This document shows positions 45,236 to 54,874 of a DNA stretch of 64,000 bases, piece after piece. Numbering within the stretch: position 1 is the first letter of the stretch; each line of letters begins with the position of its first letter. The DNA lies in contig SFGZ01000007.1 of the NCBI GenBank assembly GCA_004557505.1, positions 56,897-120,896 of the forward strand. Direction: 5' to 3'. The position numbers and the translations under genes are program-made. The notes below the pieces were generated by a model. It worked only from the letters and a program-made list of their open reading frames with translations, was not told where the DNA came from and searched no databases. The DNA comes from Coriobacteriaceae bacterium. GTDB lineage: Bacteria; Actinomycetota; Coriobacteriia; Coriobacteriales; Atopobiaceae.

Positions 45236-45300
45236 TCCCTTGGGCGCGTGGCTGATGCGGCGCGCGGCGAGGGCCTGCCCCAGAAGGGAGAAGACGACAT

Positions 45301-46374
45301 ATGAACGCTCACGTGAAGAACGTCCGCGCATTCCTTGCCAAGCGCGATATCGATGCGTTTCTCATCAAATCTAAAACGATGAAAAAATACCTCGGCACGC
45401 TTACGGGCAGTGGCTGCAACGTGCTCGTAACGACCGAGCGCGGTTTTTTGATCATGGACGGCCGCTACGTGAACGAGGCGTCAGAACGCGAGCGGGACCT
45501 GGAGTTCCGCGTACACGCGCAGGGCGAGGGCTATCTGGGCGAACTGCGGGAGGCCCTTGCTTCGTGCGGCTGCAAGACGCTGGCTGTCGAGGCGGACGCC
45601 ATCCGCGTACCCGAGTACCGTGAGCTCGAGCGCCTAGGCTTTGAGCTTGTACTGCTGGGCGACGAGGTCGCCCGCATGCGCATGGTAAAGGACGACGCTG
45701 AGGTGGCAGCCGTGCAGCGCGCGGTTGATTTGGCGGACGACGTGTACGCGCGCGTGATAGAGCGGCTGCGCGTTGGCATGACGGAACACGAGGTCGGTGC
45801 CCTGGTCCAGTACTATACTCTGTCCGCCGGAGCCGAGGCGATGTCGTTCGACACGATCGTGGGCACGGGGCCGCATAGCGCCCTGCCCCACGGACGTCCC
45901 ACAGACCGCGTCATTCAGCCGCACGAGCCCGTGCTCATCGATTTTGGGGCGCAGCTCGATGGCTATCAGTCAGACATGACGCGCGTGTGCTTCTTGGGCG
46001 AGCCTGTGGAGCGGATGCGCGAAATGTATGAGGTGGTCCTTGCAGCTCAGCTGACTGGCATCGATGCCATTCGCCCCGGCATGGCGGCGCGCGATGTGGA
46101 CGCGGCGGCACGCAAGGTGATTGCCGATGCGGGATACGGGGAGTATTTTACGCACGGATTGGGCCACGGGATCGGCCTTGGCGGCGACTTGCCGTTGCTC
46201 AACCAGTCTGGCGATGTGGTGCTGGGCGAGGGAATGATCATGTCGTGCGAGCCTGGGGTTTATCTCCCCGGCGTGGGCGGCGTACGCATCGAGGACGATG
46301 TGGTGCTTCGCGACGGAGTCGGCTGCCCCATGAATACTACAAGCAAACAGCTGCTGGTATTGGACGTGAGATAG
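45301..46374 (+). CDS. M24-family Xaa-Pro aminopeptidase/dipeptidase
   Basis: A 357-residue proline peptidase with an N-terminal creatinase-like domain (~1-125) and a pita-bread catalytic domain. The metal ligands are visible in order: LIDFGAQLDGYQSDMTR (two Asp, ~214-230), FTHGLGHGIGLGGDLP (His, ~284), MSCEPGVYLP (Glu, ~316) and VRIEDDVVL (Glu, ~329). It cleaves the bond between an N-terminal residue and proline in small peptides. It follows the PTS genes by 144 bases, preceded by AGAAGGGAGAAG, and is one base before the RDD gene, so it belongs to the same operon. Confidence 0.94.
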   Translation: MNAHVKNVRAFLAKRDIDAFLIKSKTMKKYLGTLTGSGCNVLVTTERGFLIMDGRYVNEASERERDLEFRVHAQGEGYLGELREALASCGCKTLAVEADAIRVPEYRELERLGFELVLLGDEVARMRMVKDDAEVAAVQRAVDLADDVYARVIERLRVGMTEHEVGALVQYYTLSAGAEAMSFDTIVGTGPHSALPHGRPTDRVIQPHEPVLIDFGAQLDGYQSDMTRVCFLGEPVERMREMYEVVLAAQLTGIDAIRPGMAARDVDAAARKVIADAGYGEYFTHGLGHGIGLGGDLPLLNQSGDVVLGEGMIMSCEPGVYLPGVGGVRIEDDVVLRDGVGCPMNTTSKQLLVLDVR

Positions 46375-46375
46375 C

Positions 46376-47044
46376 ATGGGAAAGAATGGGTGGCCCAGTG
46401 CGGCTCGCCAGTTTGCCGCGCGGGCATTCCAAGTCCCTGCCGATCGTGTTCCCAGCGCTCCGATTGCCGCGCGCCTGTATGCTTATGCAGTCGATTGGGC
46501 CGTGGGCGGGATTGTGACGGGAGTGCCTGGCGTGCTGGCATATGCCGCCATAACGCGACGACAGGATATGTTCCCGAACCTCTATGTGTTTGAGGCGCTC
46601 GGGTATCCATGGGCAGTGGGCATTGCCTGCGGCGTGGCGTGCCTGGTCGCGGGCTTGTTGTACTACGCAGTCATTCCTTGGAGGGTATGGCCTGGTCAGA
46701 CGCTTGGCAAGCATCTCATGAAGATACAGGTCGCCCGCGCGGACGGCGACGCCGTGGCACTCGGCTTGGGTAGGCTGCTGGCGCGATATGGACTAGCGGG
46801 GTTTTGCCTTGAGGGAAGCGCGTTCGTTGCGGGCAGGTATCTGCGCGAGATTGCGGTGTTGATCACACGTGTGGATGTGAACTACTACTGGGAAATCGCG
46901 GGCATGGTTCTCACGGCGCTCTCTGCGGTGATGGCGCTTGCGCTGCCTCATCGCCGCGCGCTCCACGACTACCTCACAGGGACGCGTGTGGTCCCCGCCC
47001 CTGGGCATCCCCTGTACAAGGGGGGAATCCGATCGTCTCGATGA
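46376..47044 (+). CDS. RDD-family membrane protein
   Basis: A 222-residue membrane protein. The RDD signature is seen as ARLYAYAVDWAVGGIV (~37-52), where the R...D pattern begins the first membrane segment. A second helix and a loop with PGQTLGKHLMKIQV (~106-119) follow, then a C-terminal helix pair ending in RRALHDYLTGTRVV. The family's function is poorly known, with some members being ion transporters. It follows the M24 gene with a one-base gap. Confidence 0.85.
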   Translation: MGKNGWPSAARQFAARAFQVPADRVPSAPIAARLYAYAVDWAVGGIVTGVPGVLAYAAITRRQDMFPNLYVFEALGYPWAVGIACGVACLVAGLLYYAVIPWRVWPGQTLGKHLMKIQVARADGDAVALGLGRLLARYGLAGFCLEGSAFVAGRYLREIAVLITRVDVNYYWEIAGMVLTALSAVMALALPHRRALHDYLTGTRVVPAPGHPLYKGGIRSSR

Positions 47045-47362
47045 CGAGTAGGTAAAGCGCGCCGCCGCGCGACGGACGAGAGGCTGGGCCCGCCGCCGAT
47101 CTTGCCCAGCATCGCCGCAATCGCCGCACATCGCACTCGAACGGAAGCCCCATGCGCCCCCACGCTCCCCAAGTGGCCCAGGGGCGCCTCAGAGATGCGC
47201 TCAGCCCGCAGGCCTCTCTCATGCCCAATAACGGGCAGTACAATCTGCAGCACCGGCACGACCTTCATCACCCATAGGGTCTGACAACATGTGACGCATC
47301 ATTGTGAATGATAGTATGTAAGCATATTTATTGCATTAATCCTGGCAGGGTGAAGGTGCCAA
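47045..47362. other. Intergenic stretch, no intact gene
   Basis: GC-rich up to ~47,280 and then abruptly AT-rich. A minus-strand frame beginning at 47271 (MMKVVPVLQIV) recalls the first helix of an AEC-type permease but loses hydrophobicity quickly and is probably a relic. AAGGTG near 47,352 is the ribosome-binding site of the next gene. Confidence 0.35.
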
Positions 47363-47569
47363 ATGAGGTATTCGGAGCTTGTAGAGGCCGGAGACACTGG
47401 GACCCAGTGCCAAGACCATCTTGCCGGGAGCAAGCCCACGTCTGCCATCCTTCGTATCCCCAAGAACCTAAAGGAAGCTGTCACCATAACCGCACGCTTG
47501 CACGGAGCTAGCTTTCCGGATTTCATCCGCTCATGCGTAATAGATGAGTCCACGAGGAGGTCTTCCTAA
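47363..47569 (+). CDS. Small ribbon-helix-helix-like protein upstream of hsdR
   Basis: A 68-residue protein. Its C-terminal part ILRIPKNLKEAVTITARLHG, then ASFPDFIRSCV, has the strand-helix-helix pattern of Arc/CopG or TacA-type DNA-binding proteins. Its TAA overlaps the ATG of the restriction subunit by one base, so the two are translationally coupled. It may control expression of the restriction genes or be an antitoxin relic. No toxin is present next to it. Confidence 0.65.
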   Translation: MRYSELVEAGDTGTQCQDHLAGSKPTSAILRIPKNLKEAVTITARLHGASFPDFIRSCVIDESTRRSS

Positions 47570-49898
47570 TGAATGAGTCGGATACCCGATTGAAGCTCAT
47601 CGATCCGGCCCTGAAGCGCTTCTGGGACTTCAAGCGGCAAATCTACACCGAGTACTATTTCACCGACGGCGAGATTGTCGTACGCGGCCGCATGATAGCT
47701 CGCAAGAAACCAAAGAAGCCGACTACCTGCTCATGTACGCACCCGAAATTCCCCTGGCAATCGTGGAGGCAAAAGACACGCAGCACACCATCGGAGCCGG
47801 GCTCCAACAGGCCATGGGATACGCATCGTCGCTCGACGTGCCCTTCGCCTACAGCACGAACGGAAAGGGATTCGTCGAGCACGACTTCACGACTGGCAAG
47901 GAGCGCACGCTGGGCATGGATGAGTTCCCGACACCCGAAGAGCTCTGGCAACGCTCCTGCGCGGCCAAGGGAATCGACACCCCCCACGGGCAGGAGATCG
48001 TCACCGCGCCCTACTACCGTGCCCCCGGCATCAACGTACCACGCTACTACCAGCGAATTGCCGTCAACCGCACGCTCGAGGCCATAGCACGCGGACGGGA
48101 CCGCATCTTGCTCGTCATGGCTACCGGCACAGGCAAAACCTACACCGCCTTCCAGGTCGTGCATCGCCTGCGTCAAACGACTGAGGTGCGCAAGGTTCTC
48201 TACCTGGCCGACCGCAACATCCTCATCGACCAAACGATAACGGGTGAATTCAAGCCTCTCGAGAAGGTGTCCACGAAGGTGGAGGGCCGCACGCTCGATT
48301 CCGCCTACGAGGTCTACTTCTCGCTCTACCAGCAGCTCGTAGGCGATGGTGGCGAGGAGATCTTCCGCGCGTTCGATCCCGAGTTCTTTGATCTCGTGAT
48401 CGTAGACGAGTGCCACCGCGGAAGCGCCGCCGCCGACTCAGCCTGGCGCAAGGTGCTCGACTATTTTTCGAACGCCATACAGCTGGGCATGACAGCAACA
48501 CCCAAGGAGACCAAGGACGTCAGCAACATCGACTACTTCGGCGAACCCATCTATACCTACTCGCTCAAACAGGGCATTGAGGACGGGTTCCTCGCGCCCT
48601 ACAAGGTTATCCGTCCGAAGATGAACGTGGACGTATATGGCTGGCGTCCCGAGTCGGGCAGCGTGGATGATGAGGGCCAGGAGATTGAGGACCGCGTCTA
48701 TGAAAAGCAGGATTTCGACCGCGAGATGGTCATCCGCGAGCGAACGGAGCAGGTCGCCAAGAAAGTAACCCAGTTCCTGAGGGAGACCGACCGCTACGCC
48801 AAGACCATTGTCTTCTGTGTGGACATCGACCACGCCGAACGCATGCGGCAGGCGCTCGTGAACGAGAACAGCGACATCGTGACCGAGCACCCCACTTACA
48901 TCATGCGCATCACCGGCGACTCGCAGGAGGGCAAGGCCCAGCTTGACAACTTCATGGATCCCGACGAAAAGTGCCCAGCCATCGTCACCACCTCGAAGCT
49001 CCTCACTACGGGCGTGAACTGCAAGACCTGCAAGGCCATCGTGCTGGATAACCTATTCGGAGAGCAGGGCATGACGGAGTTCAAGCAGATCATTGGGCGC
49101 GGCACGCGCATATATCCCGAGTACGGCAAACTCTACTTCACCATCTTGGACTTCCGCGACGCCTCGCGTCTGTTCGCCGATCCCCGCTTCGATGGTGAGC
49201 CCGTGCAGGTCTACGAGCCATCCCCCGGCGACCCAATGACATCGAACGGAGACGAGCCAGATTCGCCTCCGGACACGGACCCGACGCCGGAGTGGCCTGA
49301 AGATCCGGACGAGGATGACCCGAAGGGACCCCGTCGCGTAAAGTACCGCGTACACAACGTAGACGTCCGGGTTATCTCGGAACGCATCGAATACTACGAC
49401 GATCATGGACAGCTCGTAACCGAAAGCCTAAAGGACTACACGCGCAGAAACATCCTCGGAGAGTACGACACGCTCGACCACTTCCTCAGCACCTGGAACG
49501 CAGAGGACCGAAAGCAGCCCATCATTGACGAGCTAAAGGAACGAGGTGTCTTTCTCGACGAGCTGCGGCACGAGTCAGGACAGGAGCAGATGAGCGACTT
49601 CGACCTCATCTGCCACGTGGCATTCGACCAGAAACCACTCACGCGCAGCGAGCGTGCTAACAGTGTGAAGAAAAAGGGCCACCTCTACGAGTACCAGGGC
49701 GTGGCGCGAGAGGTACTCGAGACGCTACTCGACAAGTACTCGACAACCAACCTTGTAGACTTGGATGACACACGGGTGCTCGACCTGGAGGAGTTCCGCA
49801 GGTTTGGCAGCCCTATGAAAATCGTCAAGGCATTTGGCGGTAAGAGACAGTACATAGAGGCGGCCCTGGAACTCGAGCATGAGCTCTATTCCGCCTAG
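47569..49898 (+). pseudogene. hsdR: Type I restriction endonuclease subunit R with one frameshift
   Basis: About 776 codons. The first ~50 (FWDFKRQIYTEYYFTDGEIV) are in one frame. A one-base loss in AAGAAGCCGAC near 47,722 shifts to the frame DYLLMYAPEIPLAIVEAKDT, which carries the nuclease motif (E.K). The rest is intact: Walker A MATGTGKTYTA (~190), DECH box IVDECHRGS (~288), MTATPKET (~315), QIIGRGTRIYPEYGK (~510) and a C-terminal HsdR domain. GAGGAGG precedes the ATG. It belongs to the EcoEI/EcoKI-like HsdR group and differs from the one at 19-22 kb. A single-base change would restore it, so phase variation or a sequencing error is possible. Confidence 0.9.
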
Positions 49899-49916
49899 CG
49901 AAAGGAACAGTAACGC

Positions 49917-50546
49917 ATGGCACTCGGGACACTCGTCAAGGGTCTTCAGAACATCATGCGCAACGACGCCGGCGTGAATGGCGACGCCCAGCGCATCGAG
50001 CAGATGACCCGGCTCTTCTTCCTCAAGATCTACGACGCCAAGGAGGAGGAGTGGGAGTTCCACGACGACTCGTATGAGTCCGTGATTCCCAGGAGACTCC
50101 GGTGGCGCAACTGGGCGCACGACAATGCCGACGGAAAAGCGCTAACGGGCGATGAGCTGCTCGACTTCGTGAACAACGACCTATTCAAGACGCTTTCCAA
50201 CCTTGAGCTTGCCCCCGATGCGCCGCTTCGCCAGTCCATTGTGAAGTCGGCCTTCACCGATGCGAACAACTATATGAAAGACGGGATCCTATTGCGGCAG
50301 GTAGTGAACACCATCGATTCTTCTGTTGACTTCACGGAGTACAAAGAGCGCCATGCCTTCGGCGAAATCTACGAAACAATCCTCAAGGACCTTCAATCTG
50401 CCGTCAACGCCGGGGAATTCTACGCGCCACGTGCCGTAACCGACTTTATGGCGCAGATGGTCTCCCCCAAGCTGGGCGAGCGCGTAGCCGAAACTTACTG
50501 CTCTGATTGGATACAAAATAGCGAGTGTCTGGCGCTCGCGGCTTAG
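49917..50546 (+). pseudogene. hsdM: Type I DNA methyltransferase subunit M, truncated
   Basis: Only the N-terminal HsdM domain is present (residues 1-~190, ending GEFYAPRAVTDFMAQMV then GERV). The frame then diverges into unrelated sequence and stops at 50546, exactly where the SAM-binding DPACGTGGF motif should begin. The NPPF catalytic motif and the specificity gene hsdS are absent. The cut at ~50,490 marks the edge of the phage-like module. Without methylation the upstream nuclease could not be kept active safely. Confidence 0.88.
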
Positions 50547-50594
50547 CGGGTTCAAAATAGGTGGCAAGGGTTTACATTATTGAAGGAGTGCAAT

Positions 50595-51284
50595 ATGGCT
50601 GGCGATCCGCCAATGTTTCGAACTTTTGGCCACGAGCCAGTCACTATTGTTCATGCTGCAGGAACTGAAGATGAACACCGCTTTGAAGTTGAAGCCCATG
50701 TGAATGCCGACTATGTTGCGGTTACTTTGGGTACGCCGGTCTACGAAGGCGACATCATTGAGCATGATGATCCTCGTGGCGGCAAGGAGCGGCTTGTAGT
50801 TTTGGAAGTTCGGCAGCATCAGCCGCCTAGCCGTCATATGCAATACACCGAGATTCGTTACGGTAAAGCACCAGCTCCTCGTGTAGCTCCAGTTAGGCGC
50901 TTGACGATTCAGAACTTTCACCCACGAGTTATTGAAGCGGCTGGCGCGCTGTTTGCTGACGGTCACTTTGATACAGCAGTAAGTGAGGCGTTCAAATCTC
51001 TCGAAATACGTGTTAGGGGTTTGATTGGTTCGCAACAATCTGGCGTGAAGCTCGTGGGTGAAGCCTTCGGTGGTGATAAGCCAAAGCTGAATTTATCCAA
51101 GCTCAACGGCCAATCCGGAAAAGACGAGCAAGAAGGATTCCTCGCTCTTTTTCGAGGGGCGATGCTCGCAGTCCGAAACCCTCATGCGCATGAAGCTGCA
51201 GCAGAAGTTGATGTTCAAGAGGCTTTGGAGTATCTGGGGTTTGCCAGCTTGCTTCATCGTCGGCTGGATGTAGCGGTCAGCTAG
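50595..51284 (+). CDS. TIGR02391-family protein
   Basis: A 229-residue protein. Its C-terminal ~120 residues match the TIGR02391 (Ymh) family: FHPRVIEAAGALFADGHFDT, then AFKSLEIRVRGL, QEGFLALFRGAMLAVRNPHA and EYLGFASLLHRRLD. The N-terminal ~90 residues are a separate beta-rich domain. AAGGAG lies five bases ahead of the ATG at 50595. It converges on the serine recombinase, with stops overlapping by eight bases, so it likely belongs to the mobile module. Relatives appear in phage and defence contexts; the biochemical role is unknown. Confidence 0.85.
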   Translation: MAGDPPMFRTFGHEPVTIVHAAGTEDEHRFEVEAHVNADYVAVTLGTPVYEGDIIEHDDPRGGKERLVVLEVRQHQPPSRHMQYTEIRYGKAPAPRVAPVRRLTIQNFHPRVIEAAGALFADGHFDTAVSEAFKSLEIRVRGLIGSQQSGVKLVGEAFGGDKPKLNLSKLNGQSGKDEQEGFLALFRGAMLAVRNPHAHEAAAEVDVQEALEYLGFASLLHRRLDVAVS

Positions 51285-52856
51285 TAACCGTGGTGCTTCC
51301 GTCTCGGAAGGTGAATTCGATGGTGCCGTCTGTCTGGACGGTGGCGTGGTCGATGAGGGTGTGAACAGGTATGGCGTGAATTCGAAGCGCGTACCATCTA
51401 GCTTGGTGATTTCTGCCTTGTAGTATTCATAGGCTTTGAGCCGGTTTTGTTTATCGATGATGTGGCTGGTGAGACTCTCGCGCTGGTCGGCCAGCTTCGA
51501 GTGCCTGGTGGTGAGCGCATTGAAACGGCGAGTGTATTCGTCTTGGTTGAGTGCGCTTTTCGCATTCCGGTCGATCAGCTTATCGATAGCGGCCGCAGCA
51601 GATTCCACTTCGGCTAGGAGTTTTTCGGCTTCGGCTTCGAGCGTACTCGTATCTAGCTCTGCCCGCACAGCCTGATCGAGTACTTCGTCTACGGCGGTCT
51701 GTCCGTGCAGCATCTGCTTTAGAGCAGCGGAGAATGCGTTTTTGATGGTTTCCTCGTCGAAGCTTGGGGTGTCGCATTTTTGTTGACCATCGTATTTGTG
51801 GTTACACCGCCAGATACGTTTCTCGTATTTGTTGCCCGCGTGCCAGGTTTTCGACCCATACCACGAACCGCACTCACCGCATCGGATTGTGGCAGAGAAT
51901 AGGCGTTGGCGGGAGAATGAGCCGCCTGGTTTGCGGCCTTGGTTGATGATGGTTTGTACGAAGTCGTGTACGCCGGGATTGACGATTGCTTCGTGATCGC
52001 CTGTCACATAGTACTGGGGTACTTCGCCGTTGTTCTTGATCTGCTTCTTGGTAAGGAAATCAGCGGTGTAGCTCTTTTGTAGGAGTGCGTCGCCTTTGTA
52101 TTTTTCGTTGGTGAGCACGGATTTGATTTTGCCGATTGACCAGGCGTACCCAGTCGGATTCGTATAGCCCTCGGCGGTGAGTTGGCGGGCGATGCCTTTG
52201 TAGGAGTATCCCTCGAGGAACAGGTCGTAGATGCGGCGCACGATCACGGCCTCGTCAGGGTTGATGACGAGTTCGCCGTTCGGGCCTCGGTCGTAGCCGA
52301 GGAATCGGCTGAAAGGAACGATGACTTTCCCGTCTTGGAAGCGTTTTCTATGCCCCCAGGTGACGTTCTCGGAGATGGAGCGGGCTTCTTCTTGGGCGAG
52401 TGAACTCATGATGGTGATGAGCAGTTCGCCTTTAGCATCAAAGGTCCAGATGTTTTCTTTCTCGAAATAGACTTCTACGCCTGTGTCCTTGAGGGAACGC
52501 ACGGTGGTGAGCGTATCGACAGTGTTACGGGCGAAACGACTCACGCTTTTGGTGATGATGAGATCAATCTTGCCTCCCAGGGCGTCTGCGATCATGCGTT
52601 TGAATCCTTCACGGTGTTTCGTGGAGGTTCCGGTAATGCCTTCATCGGTGTAGACTCCGGCGAGTTGCCAACCTGCGTGATCGGTGATGTATCTGGTGTA
52701 GTAGTCGACCTGGGCATGGTAGGAGGATTGTTGTTCTTCCATATCGGTAGACACCCGCGCGTAGGCGGCGACCTTTCTGCGTGCCGGTACGCCAGATGAG
52801 GCTGTAGCAGATCGAGGTTTCTTTGTTGCTGGTATCGCGGTGACCGTGCGACTCAT
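51277..52856 (-). pseudogene. Large serine recombinase (second of two), frameshifted near its end
   Basis: About 525 codons. The resolvase catalytic domain (AAYARVSTDMEEQQSSYHAQ, serine in ARVST, ~residues 30-49; SRFARNTVDTL ~110) is followed by the recombinase domain (~170-280), the zinc ribbon (RCGECGSWYGSK ~335 to WRCNHKYDGQQKC ~352) and a coiled coil (~395-470). A one-base loss in GAATT near 51,390 puts the last ~38 codons (VHTLIDHATVQTDGTIEF) in another frame ending at 51277. The ATG overlaps the TGA of the first recombinase (ATGA). A phage or element integrase by family. Confidence 0.88.
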
Positions 52857-54103
52857 GCCAACCTCCCCTCACTGGTTAAACCCACCGGTGTCATGGTTCC
52901 ATCCGTGAGGTGGAAGGTGAGCTGGTGTTCGAAGGCCTCGATCATCACGATGTGTTCGGCAACCACAGCGGGGTCGAAACTTTGGGTGCCAAGCACATCT
53001 GCGCAGGCGTGTTCGAGCAGTGTTTCGCGTATGTTGTGCCCGCCGCAAGGGTTTCCGTTCCCGGTACAGGCACTCCAGCAGCGCCAGAATTTGTAGTCGG
53101 GCATGGTGGCGCGCGTGCGGGTTTTGCGTTGATAGTTCTTCCCGCACGCCTGACAGTAGATCCGTCCGGTGAATACTCCTGTGTTCTTTGACGGGGTTGC
53201 AGCCGGGCCCATCTCGCGCCTGTGCGCGATTTCTGCTTGCACCGCGTCAAACATCTCCTCGTCAATGATGGCTGGTAGAGCATTGTCGACCCAGTAGCGC
53301 GGCAGCTCCCCGTCGTTGAAAGCGCGTGTGCGGGCTTGGATTGTGGGGCGGTACATTTTCTGTAACATTTGGCAGCCCTTGTACCGCTCATTTTCGAGCA
53401 TGCGACGAAACACTGACCCGTAAAACCGCCCTCCTCCCCGAGAGCGTTTACCTTCGGCGTTGAGCATGGTCGCAGTTTTCTCCGGGCTAATCCCGTCCAA
53501 GAAATTCACAAACAACAAACGCACAATCTCTGCTTCTTCTTCGACGATGGTGAACTCACCGTCTGTCCATTGGTATCCATAGACGACGAAGGAATTTGTG
53601 CCACCACTCTTATACCGGTTACGGATCGCCCATTTCACGTTCTGAGATAGTGAGCGGGACTCTTCTTGAGCAAACGACGCCAACAAAGTCAGCAACAGTT
53701 CCCCGTCAGCACTCAACGTGTCGATGCGTTCACGTTCAAACCGGACGGCCACACCAAGGTCTTTCAGCTCACGAACCGTAGCAAGCAGATCGACCGTGTT
53801 GCGAGCAAGGCGCGAGATCGATTTACACAACACAATATCTACACCCCCACCTCTGGCTGCTTCCATCAGATCGGCGAACCCTTGCCGGGATTTCGTTGAC
53901 GTGCCAGTGACACCCTCATCAGTGAACACCCCGACGTAAGCCCATCCAGGCGTCGATTGAATCAGGCGCGAATAATACGAAACCTGTGCCGACAATGACG
54001 CGAACTGCTCTACGGTGTTGGTTGAGACCCTCGCATATGCTGCCACCTTGACCAGCTTCGGGGCAGGCGGGCGCACCGGTGCCACCACGCTAACTTGTGC
54101 CAC
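52853..54103 (-). CDS. Large serine recombinase (first of two)
   Basis: A 416-residue recombinase. The catalytic domain starts VKVAAYARVSTNTVEQFASL (serine in ARVST, ~17) and includes SISRLARNTVDLL (~85) and QEESRSLSQNVKWAIR (~135). The recombinase domain follows (~160-270), with zinc-ribbon cysteines in IYCQACGKNYQRK (~315) and CWSACTGNGNPC (~345). It lacks the long coiled coil of its partner. The GTG start at 54103 is chosen because AAAGGAG lies five bases ahead. It overlaps the next recombinase by four bases, so both are made together. Confidence 0.9.
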   Translation of the reverse strand: MAQVSVVAPVRPPAPKLVKVAAYARVSTNTVEQFASLSAQVSYYSRLIQSTPGWAYVGVFTDEGVTGTSTKSRQGFADLMEAARGGGVDIVLCKSISRLARNTVDLLATVRELKDLGVAVRFERERIDTLSADGELLLTLLASFAQEESRSLSQNVKWAIRNRYKSGGTNSFVVYGYQWTDGEFTIVEEEAEIVRLLFVNFLDGISPEKTATMLNAEGKRSRGGGRFYGSVFRRMLENERYKGCQMLQKMYRPTIQARTRAFNDGELPRYWVDNALPAIIDEEMFDAVQAEIAHRREMGPAATPSKNTGVFTGRIYCQACGKNYQRKTRTRATMPDYKFWRCWSACTGNGNPCGGHNIRETLLEHACADVLGTQSFDPAVVAEHIVMIEAFEHQLTFHLTDGTMTPVGLTSEGRLA

Positions 54104-54179
54104 GTTTTCTCCTTTCGCGTTAGGTCTATACACGCTCTAAAACCAATATTTATCCAGTCGTTTCGCCCACTACCTGTGA

Positions 54180-54359
54180 CTAATAGATCGGCGTCCACGC
54201 CTGGCACAACAGCCGGTGAGCACGCCGATACTCTGCGGGTGTGAGCACACCCCGACCCGCCAGCATGCTCAACAGGTGCGCATCGGCAATGAAGCCCAGT
54301 TCTCGAGCAAACACCGCAGGCCTTGTCATCTGATCAACAGGAGCAGCAAGAGCATTCAT
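54180..54359 (-). CDS. Small SHOCT-like protein coupled to the recombinases
   Basis: A 59-residue protein with the helical pattern LGFIADAHLLSMLAGRG then LTPAEYRRAHRLL, typical of the short SHOCT-like proteins found beside serine recombinases in actinobacterial elements. Its ATG overlaps the TGA of the preceding zinc-ribbon gene (ATGA), so it is translationally coupled. It may modulate recombination direction, by context only. Confidence 0.7.
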   Translation of the reverse strand: MNALAAPVDQMTRPAVFARELGFIADAHLLSMLAGRGVLTPAEYRRAHRLLCQAWTPIY

Positions 54360-54739
54360 GATCGTCCGCCCCTGGTACCGAATCGGGCACGCACATAACA
54401 GGCATGACAGCAGTACTTTTGACCCGGCTTATCCACGATCACGAAACGGTGCCCACAGTAGGCACAAGACCGCCCACGCACAGGCTCGGTTTTCTGCCGT
54501 TCCCGCCACGCCTTGTGTCTGCAGGAGGGCGAGCAAAACCGAGCCCGAGCCCCACCCCGAATAGGGGTGGCACACCACTGGCACACGCGCTCGACCACCA
54601 CCAACCCGGCCTCAAGATTTCGGCTGGTGCAGTATGAGCGAACCTGGTCACGAGTCAGGACGCAAAAATCGGCAATCGCTTTATATCCCCAGCCCGCTGC
54701 ACGCAAGTTACGAATACGTTGTTCATCAAGATCATTCAC
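54356..54739 (-). CDS. HTH plus double zinc-ribbon protein
   Basis: A 127-residue protein. An N-terminal HTH (IRNLRAAGWGYKAIADFC, ~8-25; TRDQVRSYC ~28) is followed by two cysteine clusters: VCQWCATPIRG with FCSPSCRHKAW (~53-80) and SCAYCGHRF with YCCHACYVRARF (~90-120). It is probably a DNA-binding accessory protein of the element, sitting between endolysin and recombinases and coupled to the 59-residue gene. A recombination directionality or regulatory role is possible. Confidence 0.7.
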   Translation of the reverse strand: MNDLDEQRIRNLRAAGWGYKAIADFCVLTRDQVRSYCTSRNLEAGLVVVERVCQWCATPIRGGARARFCSPSCRHKAWRERQKTEPVRGRSCAYCGHRFVIVDKPGQKYCCHACYVRARFGTRGGRS

Positions 54740-54809
54740 AGTAGGGTCACTCCCTTCACCCCACTGCCAACAAACCCACGAATGTTAAATCCGCCCACAA
54801 AACGACGAA

Positions 54810-54848
54810 AAGCCCCGCCACCACCCATGACGGGTAGCAGCGGGGCTT
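54810..54848 (-). terminator. Terminator downstream of the endolysin gene
   Basis: On the minus strand AAGCCCCGC (54848-54840) pairs perfectly with GCGGGGCTT (54818-54810) and is followed by TTCGTCGTTTTG. It separates the lysis genes from the recombinase group. Confidence 0.7.
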
Positions 54849-54874
54849 CAATGCGCCGTAGTAGCGTGGGGTGT

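Noticed and set aside
46969..47271. Minus-strand frame resembling the start of an AEC permease
   Set aside because: Similarity is limited to about ten residues, hydrophobicity is lost quickly and the frame overlaps the intact RDD gene.
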